64,000 nt of DNA, from contig JACAXG010000124.1 of the NCBI GenBank assembly GCA_018881555.1, positions 868,001 to 932,000 of the forward strand. The letters run 5' to 3'. The notes beneath the pieces were generated by a model that had not been told where the DNA came from, made no database searches, and was given only the letters and a program-made list of their open reading frames with translations. Positions 47,033 to 60,976 of the stretch are shown piece after piece (the stretch's first letter is position 1; every line of letters starts with the position of its first letter). The stretch comes from Amblyornis subalaris. Taxonomy: Eukaryota; Chordata; Aves; Passeriformes; Ptilonorhynchidae. The translations under genes and the position numbers were made by a program.

Positions 47033-48319
47033 CAACTGAGAAAAAGGAAAATCATCATCTGTTAGTATTGTTTCTCTTTCCATCTAATCTACTACATTTT
47101 AAATTAGCATGACATGTGACTTTTAAAAATCAAATCACAATTCCTAGCAGGCAGCGCACAATTGAGAGACAAGGAATTCTGTCTAGAATCACTCCCAGTG
47201 CCAACAGGACAACTTTGTCATATGCTCTCGTTAAGAAAAAACTCTTGGCTACACTCCATCCCTCTATTCAAACAAATACTTCAATTGCTGCATTTTGTTC
47301 CGTTCATTTATTTTGAATTATTATATGCAGTGTGTAGTTTTAGAGTTTCAGATAAAATAATTCTGTCTTGTTCCTCAGAGCTTTATGCTTGAGAAAGGCC
47401 GAACTGTTTGACAGGCTTCATAAACTTGTGTCTTTGAAACAACCAATGTTTTACATACAGCTACTCTACTAATGTTAGATTACTGTTTGCTTTTACACAC
47501 AATTATACTACTACTGCACCCCTCACACACACCAAAAACTCCACTCAGGCAACAATAAAAAATCTTTCTGTAGGCAGATCTAAAAGACACTTAAGGTGCA
47601 CATCAGCTGTCAGCAGTAATGTGATGCTGACACAATTCTCCTGCTCGTTTCCATGTTCTCTCCAAATGTCTCTACTAAACCTAANAGAATGTGTCCTGAC
47701 TTAATTTAATCTGTGTTGCCCTCTATCAGTAACTCTGCTGCCCTTCTCAGACTCTCTATTGATCTAAAGGCCTAGATACACAACTGATTTCACACCAGGA
47801 AATAAATTGTAATGCTGGTTTGAGAGATCATTTGTTNCAGTCCTGACTAGGATGAAGTGTTTGTGAGATGGCAGAGATAGGTTTTCTATAGATTTGGACT
47901 TTTCCAAATCTTCAGCAATTTGGAAAAATTTGGCANGTGGACTGGTAAGGAGCAAAGTCTTTCACACATGCAAACTGGATGTGTCTAACTCTGAATGCCT
48001 TCTTGATCTAGATAAGCAGAAGTGCTAACACGTGCAAATAGAGATAATTACAGAGCCAAACTTAGGCACGCACTTCTCCATTCCATATAGAGATGAAGAG
48101 AGGTGAATCGCTTAACCAATAAAATTAATATCAACAGTTCAAATGCTTTTATGTTCTGAAAACATATTATTAATGTTTAGAACTTCCTTTACCAAGGAAT
48201 TTACAAATTACCAAAAAANATAATTTAATTTTTGGTTATAAAAGCATCAGGCTACAATCTACAAATGAAAAAAAACTTATCCATTTATTCTTATGAAAAC
48301 AATATATATTTTTTTATGT

Positions 48320-48343
48320 AATTCATTCAACAATTCATTCAAC
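48320..48343. repeat. Perfect 12-bp tandem duplication
   Basis: AATTCATTCAAC occurs twice head to tail (48320-48331, 48332-48343). Confidence 0.8.
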
Positions 48344-48538
48344 AGTTGCTTTCCTTTTGAGATTTGGAGTTCTTTTCCTGGTTATGGGGTAAGAAAAAAA
48401 GCTAAATAAAATTCCACTAATACATCTTTTTGACACATTTGTTATTTACCAAGTGGTATGCACCTTCCTATTATTCATATGATAAATGTACACTCCATTT
48501 TAATTTTAATGAATGTTTTAGGCCACCATAATTGTTTA

Positions 48539-48579
48539 ATATATGTATACATANATATATATACACACATATCTATCTC
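48539..48579. repeat. TA/CA-rich microsatellite-like tract
   Basis: Imperfect TA and CA alternation with one N inside. Confidence 0.65.
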
Positions 48580-51500
48580 TCCATTGCAATACTNGTCTTG
48601 TTTAAACAGAAATTCAAATTAATCGAAAGCAAAGTCCAAAACCTAAAAAACCAAGCTAGATTCAAGTGCAGCTGTCTCAGTGAACTTTTTTTTACCAGAA
48701 AATCAATAGAGAGCTGCAGAGAACACAGCAACTGAGGAACAGCAGCTGATGGGTCAGTCAATTAAACAAGAACAGGGAGTAGCAGAGGAGGACAGCAGGC
48801 ACCCTTTCCATGGTTAAGCTCTGTGTAATGATATTGTGAAACACTGTTCCTAGTAAGGTTTTTACAATCATACAAAACCTTTGAGTCATCTTTTGCTTCA
48901 AAATTCCCAGAGTACACTTTCTATTGGAAATGTTAAAACAACGGACTGTCTTCTGCCACTTTGGAAAAACAACAGGCCCTGACAAAATACTGGAGATGAG
49001 TTTAGTATGCACATTAGTAAAGTCCTGACATTTAATAGCATATGTGATGAGGCAAAGAGAATATTAAAGTACTGACCTTTCAGTTTAATTCTTCAGCATA
49101 ATGACAGGATCTGGGCTTTATGATAAATTTCTAAATTATACTTCTACTCCTAACTTATTTCTTGCATATCTTTTTGTTTATTATTTAATTGTTTAAGTTT
49201 TGCCCTGCTAACAATTACAGCCACTATGAATAGTCTAGTTGAATTAACTGAAAACAGAGATACAAAAAGGTAAGTAGGTAGATAGTAGNGGGCTTTTCTG
49301 AGGACTTAGTGTTAAACTAGCTACAATGTTAGGATACAACCTGAAAGAAACAAAGTCAGAACGTACTAGAAACGTTTTCATACTGCAGTAATTAAACAAT
49401 AGTCATGCAGGTATGGCAAGAAAGAAGAGATGCTGTGAGATAACAGCTTATTGGATTTTTTTTTTTCTATTTTCTACTTGCTGATTGCTATGAATTTAAT
49501 TTGGTTACAGCCAAATAAAAGNGTCTCTGCACGTAGGCAAAAGAGAGTGTCCTTGCAATAGGGATGCTACATCTTCTGAAGTAACGGGGAGGTCCCAACA
49601 GTTCCAGGAAGATCTGAAATAGCTAGGAAAAGCCAATGAAGTTTTGGGGAACTANTGTTAGAAAAGAGGGAAAAGCTGGCAGACTGTTTTGGATGACTGT
49701 GCCAGAGATCCACAGCAATTAATGGGCATTGAAAAGCAATGAATAAGCAAAGGTGAGCAGGGCCTGAGNAGGCTGTGAAGGGAGGGAGGACATCAGAAAG
49801 TGGTGCAATGGGGACCTGAGATGGCTGAGGTGGAGATAAGGACTGCAGAGCAGGTGAAATAAGAGCAAAGAGATTTGCTTTGAGGAGTCCATCGAAGACT
49901 GAGGACCTCAATAAATAATTGAAATGGTATAGTACTTTACTGACTCACAGCACATATTAACCTGTACCACATCTTTCTAAAAAAGGATAGGCACNTATTT
50001 CAGATGTGCGGAAATTACTGCATAGGTGAAGTATATACTACCAATATTATCATTTAAAGTCCAAATTTAGAACTGAAAATTTTCTGCTGAGTGTTCAGCA
50101 CAACCTTCTCCAACATCATAAACTGAATCCCCATTATTTTTGTGCAATTCTGTTGAGTCTCTCAGCACATTGCCAAATAAAAGGTGTTGGCTTGGATTTA
50201 CATCTTCACNCCACTTCCTAAAGTCCATCTTCTCATCTTCATTGACTTCAGAGCTACTGACATTTTAGATACTTTCCAGGAANCCTTCCTGATTCTGCCA
50301 AGGAATAGAGAAAGAAAACACATAAACTGCAATTGTTCTTTCATAATCTGCATTCTTACATCCAACCAGTTTTAACAAACTCATCACTATAAAAAACGTC
50401 AAAAACNATCCCTGGTGAGGGCTGTACCTGATGACTTTTCTCACTGTAATGTTAGTGCTCCATTCAATAGCATGACTCATAATCTATCATTGCTTGTTAA
50501 TAAATATCTTTTTTCTCAATAATATGGAAGATTAAGAGGAACTACCTGTGGTATATGTTCCTAAAATTTCATGTTTGCTCCGTGTTTCATTGTCTTATTC
50601 TTAACTAAAATTAATACCATTACATAGTCTTGTATAAAACAACAAAGACCCAAGAATAGCTACGCATNAATTTAACTGCCTTTCATTGAAAAAAAAATCA
50701 AATCCTCTCCTTTCATGAGTTGTATTTCACTGTAAAATAAGCTAAAATTTAAGATTTGTTCAAAATCCTATAATACCAAACTTGACCAAGTCTATGATGC
50801 AGTAGTATGAGGACAGACANAAGCTTGATAGAAAATTACAGAGCCATATGGGCAAGGTATATTACTGAAAATGTTACTGCTCTGAGCAATTGCTCTCAAA
50901 GCACAGCTATTTTATATTTTTGATTCACAGCTAACTGTTGCAGCCTTTTTTCCTGCTTTAATTCATGATTATTGTAACTTATTCTAGATACACTAAAATT
51001 AGTAATTGAAAATGAGCAAAAGTTCAGTGCATTTTACACTACATTCTTGACTTTTTAGCGTATACATCACATAAGAGCAGCAAGTTCCATCTTTCCTCCA
51101 CTCACTTTGATGCTGTTTTCTGAACGTATACCAAGTACTACACACTCTAAATGGAACATACTAGATTATAATTTAAGCTTCAGGAGTTTCCACTTAAGTA
51201 NACTANTTCTTTTAACAAAACNACTTGTAAATNCATGCAAAATTCCCACAGTTTGCTNAATTTTATTCACAAGAGAAGTAAATAAGACAAATTACAAGGA
51301 CAATATGTGTGAACAGGATGCAGATTTCTCCATCATATGTTACTGTAATTTAAATTTAACATCCTTTTTGACAAAAANCCCCAAATTCTTGCTGTTCTGA
51401 AGGCCAGAGGTGAAATAATCTGTGGCTCAATCAATAAATACAATGAAGGATTTACGGACTGACACCTGAAAAAGGTGGCTTTACTGATGTAACCGACAAG

Positions 51501-53068
51501 CTCGTGGCAGATTTACTAGTTGTGCAGGACTACAATAAATTTTACTAGAGTTATGCGCAAATCAAGTTATGAAATACTGCCACGTCAAAGAATTTCTCAG
51601 AGATGTCCCTGTTGTATACAACGGCATGTCACCTGAGAATGCTGTATTCTCTAGTGACCTATTCCTCATCCAGATGATGAAAGAGCCCAATTAGTATTCC
51701 TTATTTAAAAGTCCCTTAGCACCNAAAAATGTCTTGATTATCTCACATCAGACAGCAGCAACTACAGAATTGCAATCAAAAAAAAATGCTCTGGAATATA
51801 TTACTTATGTAACATAGTGCTGTGTTACATGAAAAAGGCAGAGTACTTGCATACTTGGGATCCCAAGATAAACACAGTTACCTCGGTANCTGTATAATCT
51901 CCCTGACTTCCAAACTCTGTGTGTGGCAAAGCTGACCTTGAATACTGCTAATACTGATTGACTAAATCCAAATTTTTATAATCATCAAATCTAAAAACTT
52001 GTAAGGAAAAAGATCAGGTGGCATAAATCACTTCAGTATCATGTAAATCTATGGTTTTATTTCAGCTAATGCCAGGTGGAAGTTAATTCTCTGGTTTCTA
52101 TCTAGAATNTTAATAATCTGAAATGCCACTTCTGCAAAGCTGATGAATATATAATTTTATGAGAACTCTTTTGAAGTTAATGGAAGTTCATTTGAATTTA
52201 TACACACATGAACAAAAGTATATAGAGGATCAGTATTTAAGTCCAGAAAAAGCCAATAATTATTGATGAATGGAAACAGTAAGTCAGTATAGTAACACTT
52301 CATGGCTACCCTCATCATTATTTATCCAACTTCACGCTCATTTCTTAATAAAAACAATTAATCCCCTGCTGTCCCTCTCTCTCAAGATTTAATTATCTGT
52401 AGCACTTACCACAATGCATGCATTTAAGTCAAAGTTCTCTAGTGGTAAAGCATGTGCAACAAACCAAATGTCTTTCTTCAAAAAGACATTTTTACAGGGA
52501 ATAAGCATAAAAAAAAGCCAAAACATTTCTAGAAGCTACAAAAACATGTATTAGAACACTAAAGCAACTAAAATGGAAATAAATTACCATGGAGTAACCC
52601 AGACAAGCCAGAATTACTGTACAGATTAATGTCCACTGCCACAGGTTTCACCGCTGATATCATCAAAAGATCAGATTTTTGTTTTGCAGATTTTGCAACT
52701 GAAGAGAAAGTTCATGACTGATTCTCCATCGTATCAAGCCTAAACCTTGTGTTCAGAATTCAAGACTTAATTCAGATGCTGTACCTTTTCATTGACTGCT
52801 AAAAAAAGCTGGGTATTTTAAATAAATTTTTAAGTGCTTCCCTGACTACAGATGGATTTGAAGAAGANGTCATTTATTTTTCAGAAATGGGTCTTGCATA
52901 AAGTTAGTTATACAAAGCTCTCAGTGTAGCAAAGCACTTACTCATGAGTGTGTGTATCTCCACTGCTCATGATCTACCATCAAATAACAACACTTACCCA
53001 GCAGTCAAGGACAAGGAATTATGAAGAACTCTGTATATAATAAATTTAAATTTATATTATGTTCAGAT

Positions 53069-53083
53069 CTACTACTACTACTA
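53069..53083. repeat. (CTA)5 trinucleotide microsatellite
   Basis: Five CTA units in a row. Confidence 0.8.
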
Positions 53084-56000
53084 GTGAAACATTAGGATGG
53101 TGTATTTCTGACTACAGAAATTTTATTGTGAATTTAGTGGAGAAAGTATTTTTGGTCAAGAACTGACAAGCATGTNCCATTCTGTAATTTTCTTGCAATG
53201 CACAACATCTGCAGTCTGTTTCACACGATTTCACAGAANTCCTTAAGTGGGAATGCACAAGTGACATGAGGACCAAATCAAGCACTGAATAAAATGCAGA
53301 GAGAAAAACCACCTCTGTACAGCACACTGTTAGAAGCACTGGTGAAATGGAATCACAACCTGGGCTGAGAACAACTTTAAAATGTATTTATCTCATTATT
53401 TTCAATGAAATTTGGATCACAAAATCTGCACNGCCTTGAGATCTTAATTCTTGTTGAGACCTAAAACTAAAAAAAATTCGTCTAACTTGTGGTTCAGATA
53501 CAGAGAAGAAATTTCACTAATTGCAACAGTTTAAATTAGTTAGCTATTCATTGGAGCTGGGCAGTGAAACTCATGAAGTTCTACTGATAAATATCTAAAT
53601 CCTCTTCATGTTTAAATCTAACCTGTTAAGTAAAATTAAACTAAAATCTAATTTAAAAAAAAAAAATTCAGTTTGCTTGAAGTTTTGATAGAATCAGAGC
53701 TCCAAGTGCAACAAAATCCATATAGAACTCAAACATGGAGTTTTTTGTTTCATTGAAAGAGAGTTAAGTTACACTAATGAGAGACTGTATGCTTTCCCAT
53801 CTGGCTCTATACATTTAGATGAAGTTATATGAGAGACCCTGAAGTCTTGTCATTCTACTTACACACCCATGAAACTCAGGATCCTTCTTAAAATATTTTG
53901 TGCCAGAACTAAAAAAGAACTTCCTGCCTGTTTTTTACACTGTCATTTACAAAATACACTATATCTGACTTTATCTGATCACTTAGTGTTTTCCTTAAAG
54001 ATGCTTAGATTCTTAACTTCCTACATTTTCATACCTAATTTATATCAAGTACTTTTGGTGCAATCTAAACAACGCACTTTCTTTAACACACATGTTCACA
54101 CCTCACTTTTAGTGAGTACTTGACAAACTAGAAGGAGTTGATATTATACATACCTTCCAAGTTTTCATACTGACAGTCTTTTTCTTTTTCTTGAAAGTGT
54201 GTGTGAAATAATAAAAGCTGCAAACTGCTCAGGGCTTCATCTACTAGGAAAAGCCTTAGGTCCACTCTGTTTCCTCCTCTAAGAACAATAGTTTCTGCCA
54301 CATCTTTGATTTTTCTTACATATTAGTCCAATTAATTTCTGAAGCTTTCGTTTAGCTTATCTTTTCCTCCTGTTAATAATTCAGTATGAACATGATCCCT
54401 CACCAGAACTTTGTTGTTTCAAAATAATCTGGCTTCCTCTTTAATCTCTTCAAAAATCTGTTTCTTACATAAACAGCTCAGCTGTCTGGAAAATGGCTGC
54501 CCGAAGTTTAGCTTTCTATTTTCCCCTTTGATAACAGAAATTAATAATAATGATATTTTAGTCACATTTACAATTTTAAATCATCAGTTTCAGTGTCGAC
54601 CAGGATTTTTTCTCTCCTGGATTAGAATATATTTTGCAGTAAGGTATTATTCTAGCAATTATAATAAATGAAAATTCATTTTCAATCAACATAGTCAAGT
54701 GTGATGGGAAAAGAATACTCTCATTTGTGAATTATATTTTCTATGGAAGACAAACGTGGAGTTATATGTTGCATGTTTGCATATGTGGCTGAGTACGAAG
54801 AAGAAATCACAAGTCATACTCCTTCTAATTAAGCCATTTTTCTAGCTGACAACTGTCAAAGCCATCCCAGAACTCCATGAATATTAAAGTGCTGTTCACT
54901 GGCACATTTGGCATTTTGAAGCTGGGCAAATAGAAGTCATGAAATATGAACGGAGTGCCCCATGTCATTTTGTAGAAAATGTTGCCATTAAGATGATGTA
55001 TGGGAAAATTCACACCTTCATCTTCTGGGAGTACTATACTATATTTTCTGTATTACTTTGCTTCAAAAGCATTACTAGTGGCTTACAGACTTCCATCTTT
55101 GGTGGAAAGAAATTTATGAAACAAATTAAAGTCAGGATTTTAAATGCCTGTTAATATTGATATATATACTTACCTAAGCTAAGTGCATATTTTTATTTAT
55201 AATGGAATTCTCTGCTGAGAGAGTATTCTAGTGAAGCCCTTTTTCATATCTTCTAACCACGACACTAAGTCATTACATTAGTTCTTAAAAACAATCTACT
55301 GTTTTTTTACAACTAAAATCCATCACAGAATACAAGAGGAGGGGACTTTTTTACTTTATAGTTCAGACTCAACTCTATCTATGTTTTGGTTCTCCCATTT
55401 TGGATGAGCAAAATTCTCAGAGAATTTAATTCTCATCACAGAACATACTTGCTGGCCTCAACCTGTGAAGTATTTCAGAAATACTGGACTTTTCCCAAAT
55501 TTTAATAATATAAAAAAATACATAAATTGAGCCTGCCTGATTTATACACCTAAACAAATTACCTTATTTATATAATGAGTTAAATACAATAACAGCATCT
55601 GTAATACAATTATCTGACCTATATACTAGCAAGCAATTAGCTAACAATCTGGACGTCTGCTTTGTCACTCACACATTTAATACATTTTAAATCCCTATCA
55701 AATTCACATTTTCAAGTATGAAACGCACGTGCCTGGCCCTGAAAGCAGCAGTGCCTCGCTTGGCAGGGCCCTGCTGTTCATGCTCATGCAGGCCCAGCAG
55801 CTCGTGTAGTCTAAATTTACATGCTTAAATCTGAAATGCTAACTAACACTGACATTATTCCCTGGACTTCACACACGTCTGGAAGCACCCTGGAAAACAG
55901 GAATCCTTCGAAGAGACCTCAGACCTTCCCANCAAGGGCCCGAGAGCAGGCTTCAAAATACCACCTCTAATCATTGTCACCATCTTTGTGCTACTGTTCG

Positions 56001-59000
56001 TTATTTTGGATAACCTCATCATTAATTTATTCTCATAGCCAAACTAATGCTCTCATATACAAACAAAAGCTGAGCTGCAATTTGATAGCAATTTTAAAAC
56101 ATGTAAAGCAGAAACGTATCTGATGAACAGGTCAAGAAGAAATGGCCTTAAACTGCTGCAAGATGCATGGTTAGACCATGAGAAAAATCTAATAAAGCTC
56201 TGGAGTAGACTATGCACTGTTGCAAGCTCTCAAGTTTAGTGTATTTAGACTCTTTTGGAAGAGGGGCTCCTAAACTAATACTGTATGAGAAACTAAGGTT
56301 CCCTAATGTTCCTTTGTTTTCCCCCTCAGAAAAACAGCATTCTCATTTTTCATCCAACACTGCGTACTGTCCTCATTAAGTAAAAGGATTCACTGGAAGC
56401 CTGTAAAAACCATAAAAGCTAAAATATTGAACAATTGCAAAAATACAGCTTATAATAAACGGATGTATAAAATCATTATAATCTCCTTTCAAAGTCTGTA
56501 TTGTAATGTTTCATTTCAGTCCTCTTTCTAGGTACAAATAGATTTATTTTCCTGGTTTTTCTTCTCAGAAGAAGGTATGGAATAATTTAAATCATGTTTA
56601 TCCATAAGAGGGTTTAGCAGCTTATCTGGCCAAAGCTTAATTGGGTTTTCAGATTAAAAGAAAATCTGCAAGTTATTATATTCAATATAACTATCTGTTT
56701 ACAGCACCTTATGTATAAATTATCACCTTGAAAAGAAAAATAAGTTTTTCACTTGTTCCAGGGGGAAAAAAACACATGCTTTTCTTGAAAGTAGCTTTTC
56801 TTAGTAGCAATATTCCAGAGAAATAAGCTCTGATTGCACACTGGCAAAATGAAAAAAACCTTCCTAAATTAGCCAAATACTGAGAGAAAGCCAGTTAAAA
56901 AAGGGACCTGAACTTATGTGAGACACTGCACACAACAAACTTTTCAAACTCAAGTTCTACTCTGACACAAAGAAAGCGAAGAGCATCCATGCCTTAGCAG
57001 CCACTGCACTGCTAAGTACTGTGAATATTGTAATACTGTTTTTTCAAAGTTCATTCCAAAGATGAGACGTATCTTCTCACTCGCAATCCACTTATAGACC
57101 CCACCAGTGAATTTCAGATGGCTGAATAAAGCTGGTAATTGTGGCACAGAAATTCTCAAAATGTAATGTGCCATGCTACAAGAGTACACCTTGGTAGTAT
57201 CTTTCTCTGCAAGGTCANATCATTGATGCATCCTTACATGCACATAATCTGGGAGTAGCTATGCAATTAATTGTTTAGCATATATGGTAAATTTAAAACC
57301 TTTCTGATTTGACATTGACAAAAAGTGCATTATAAACATGTTCTGGGGAACANTTGCACCATTAGACTGATAACAAGGATTGAGTAACAAAAGAAACATC
57401 TAATTGTGGAACTGATGGCATGCATCAACTAAGATCGAAGACTAGATAGTAATAATATAATTGTAACATATAACTATTTATATTTATATTTTTATGCATG
57501 TNAAAATATAAAAGTGTCATCCATAGGCCATGTGAGCATGTTCAATGGGTGCACAAAATAATGATGTAGTTAGCACTCGTACTCGTTTACCTCTTGACTC
57601 TCAAACTCAATAAAACAGAAACACTTAGAGTGGTGATGGGTTTCANGGTATCTCCAGTCTTATCTGTAGGAATCAATTCACATCTGTGGTACCATCCTGT
57701 TCTGGAACTTTCTGAAGGAACCTGTCTTCCCTCGGCCCCACAGCGTACTTTTACTGAGACTAACTCTGAAGTACTTGAGGCTGAATAAGCAAATATGCCT
57801 CTTCAGACATACATAAAACAAGCTGTGGTTTCACAGGAACTCCTGTTAGTCAATCTCAAATTACAATGCTCCATTTCTGAATGGCCATAGCCATTGGATG
57901 CACTAATTAGTATTTCCAGTTAATGGAATTCTGCAAATTCACTGGAAATTCCTAACCGGTGCACCCTACTACAGCATTTAACGTTCTCATGAATACCTTC
58001 TCCAGGAAAACCCTATCCACCTGCCCAGTGACTTGGGCAAGTTTTATTAAGGGGCCACAGTTTAACCTATATCAGCAGTTCTTCACTATCTATATTTATC
58101 TGTCACATAAATGATTTATTTTTTATGACTGCTGATTATCTTTTTTTTTTTCTTCTGGCTTTGGTTCAACTAATTAAACCCGAAAGAAAAAGAACAATGA
58201 GCTTTTTGGGAAAGTAATATTACTATTCAATTTTCATTTTGTTTTTAAAAAGCATTTTTAGCATTTGAGCTTAAAACCTCAAGATCCTGGCATGTCTTCG
58301 AGCCATAAATCAATACATCATTTCATCAATGATGATTTAATTAAGATAAAAAGGCAGTCAAATATTTGTTTCTTTATCTAACAAATAGCCCCTAGGAGTT
58401 TGTGANGACATCCTGTATGCTTCCAAAAATACAGAGGAATAGAAGAGAGAACTGTTTAAATATGCAAGGAGATCTCAGATGACATGGATTGGAATAAAGG
58501 ACCCCGAAGATACTTTTGTGAATGAAGACACTAATATTTAGCAATTGGTTTATCAAATCTTTCTTTAATAGCAGATTGATTTTAAGCTGACATATTCTAA
58601 AAGCACTAAGTTAGAGACTTACTGTAAATACAGACAGGAAAAAGATCCTTTTTTGCTGTAGTCCGTACCAAATGACTCCTGCCCTTTTGGCTTGATAAAA
58701 TGATCTGCAGTAAATACTCCTCATGTTCCTATATCTTTAATAACTCACTTGGAAAAGGCAACAATAGCTGTAGGCACAGTCTGTTATGATGAATGGCAAA
58801 AGCAGTGGCCTTTGTGTAACAAAGCCCTACTGGTTCTAGAAGTTTTCAAGGTCAAAACTACATCTAGAAAAGTTCTACTTACGTTAAATATACTTTAAAT
58901 ACGTCCAAATTTTCATGTGTATTAGCATATNGGAAGGATGATGCAAAAAGTATATCATGAAACTGCAGACGAATAGAATTCATATGCACTTCAAGGAAAA

Positions 59001-60957
59001 CTGCAGTGTTAAGGTAAAGCTTTTGTCATCCCTCTCTCAATATGTGGTGCAACTAAAATCCACAGCTCAGATAATTTTTCCACATTATCATTTTTTTGCC
59101 ACACTAACAATCTTCACATAAGGCTGAAGCTAGATAAACTTCCTTTAGCATAGGTCTGCTCAGAAAATGAAATACTGTTAAAATAATCATGCTGTGAAAC
59201 TTAAGATGTCATTATAAAGAAAGACTTATTTTCCAGGCTGCCTTAACAAATAGCTGTACCAGAGGAGAATGACAGCTTTTGATGCAAAAGTTTTGCTCTT
59301 AGCCTTTATAAAATCTGAGAGATTTATCACTTAGAAATTGCTATCACTTACATCCTGAAACATTCATCACGCAGTATGAAAGATAATTATCACCAAACTT
59401 TTCACTATAAATACATGTTCCTAGTGGTTTATGTTCCCATATTATTTTTAATAGTCATTGCCATACATTAAAACAATTTACTACACTTAACAGGATGTCT
59501 TCACAAACTTAAAAGAGAACAATAAAATTTAATACAATATTATATCATTCACAGAGAGCATATGCTAAAATATTTTACAAAATCAAAGTTTATTGCAGTG
59601 GTAAAAGGAATATAAAAAAATGTAGAAGATCATGTAACAAATAAATCCCCTGCTTTTATATTGTAAGATGATGAAGAAATGTATGAATATGCATAAATAG
59701 CTAAGTTTAAGCTTAAAACAGAACAAAACTTGTTCAAAATAAAAGAAGATACATGCAGACTTCATCAGAAGTGATGGAAAAGGTTCAAAAGTAAGCAAAT
59801 TACATAGAAAATTACTAAAATATTAACAATTCTTAGTTCCAAGGAATGCAATAGAGTTGTTCTGTTAGTCTCTGGCTCCTAGAATCACTCGATTTTATGA
59901 AAAAACTACCTTTCACTTTTCTAAATACATTTACAATTTTTTGATGTTTCTTTGGGGGGAAAAAAAAANCCCTCAAAATTGTGATCCATGGAAACCTGAA
60001 AGCTTTAAACTCTATGTTTGGACATGGGTTAGATGAGAACACATTATTTTCACAAGCTCAGGAAACTGTGAGGAAAAGATGCTCAGTCACATACAACAAA
60101 GTTACAAACAGCAAAAATCCCTCAAAATTTAAGTAATTTAGAGATAAAAGAGAATTTACAACTGCATTTGGGAAAGCTGAATTTTGGGGGGAAAATTTTC
60201 ATGACATTTTGGACAGTATAATATACAAACTGCCTCAGAATAGGAAGGGGTAAGCAGGAAATGGGGCAGAGGCAGGACTGCATGTCCCAGTAGTCAATAT
60301 GCTACAGTACCTGCTANTCACGGAGGGACTGCATTAGGTTAATTTGCACAATTAGATCTTTATCTATTTAATTTAGGGTTACTGACATGCAGCACCAAGA
60401 CATTTGTGATCTTCCAATGATAAAAATAAACTATTGCTGTGTTTTGCTTACCATATTGTTATGGGTCTAGGTTGACAGGGAAACTGGTTCAGAACCATTC
60501 ATTGTCAGCAGAGCTGGTAAGTTGCAGTCTTTAGTGCTCGATGCCTCTGCTAGAAGAACCTAACAGAGTTTCCAATGTCTGTGAGAATTCAGTTTGCAAG
60601 AGTTAACATAAAACTAACAGAACCAAATAAAATATATTTACAACTGAGCAAAACAATAGAAACAGCCAGCAAACCACTGTTATAAAAATCACTTACAACA
60701 CTGTAAAAAGATATCTTTAGTCAAGTTTAACATGTCAGACACTTATTTAAACAAATTAGAGCAACAGGGTTTAGACAGAAAAAAAAAAGAAATAAAACCA
60801 AAAAAAAATCACATTTCAATCATCCAAGAGTAGGACAGATTTAAAGTTAAAAAATCATAAAAGAAAATGAGTTCGTACTCTTATAGTAAGATTAGCTTTA
60901 AACTCAACATTTCAGTCAAAATGAAGATGTAGAATCACAAAATCATCACAGAGGCAG

Positions 60958-60976
60958 AAAAAAAAAGGGGGGGGGG
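60958..60976. repeat. Poly-A then poly-G homopolymer junction
   Basis: A nine-A run is followed directly by a ten-G run. Such a site is prone to sequencing error. Confidence 0.8.

Noticed and set aside
49567..49911. 114-codon Pro/Ser/Leu-rich minus-strand open frame
   Set aside because: The plus strand is purine-rich here, which biases the complement; two Ns interrupt it and no motif is seen.
55725..55810. GC-rich patch with GGCCCTG/CAGGGCC inverted pair
   Set aside because: Short, with 7-bp arms; it could not be linked to any element.
58000..58040. MIR-like string around GACTTGGGCAAG
   Set aside because: Only about a dozen bases match and the flanks do not follow the MIR core.
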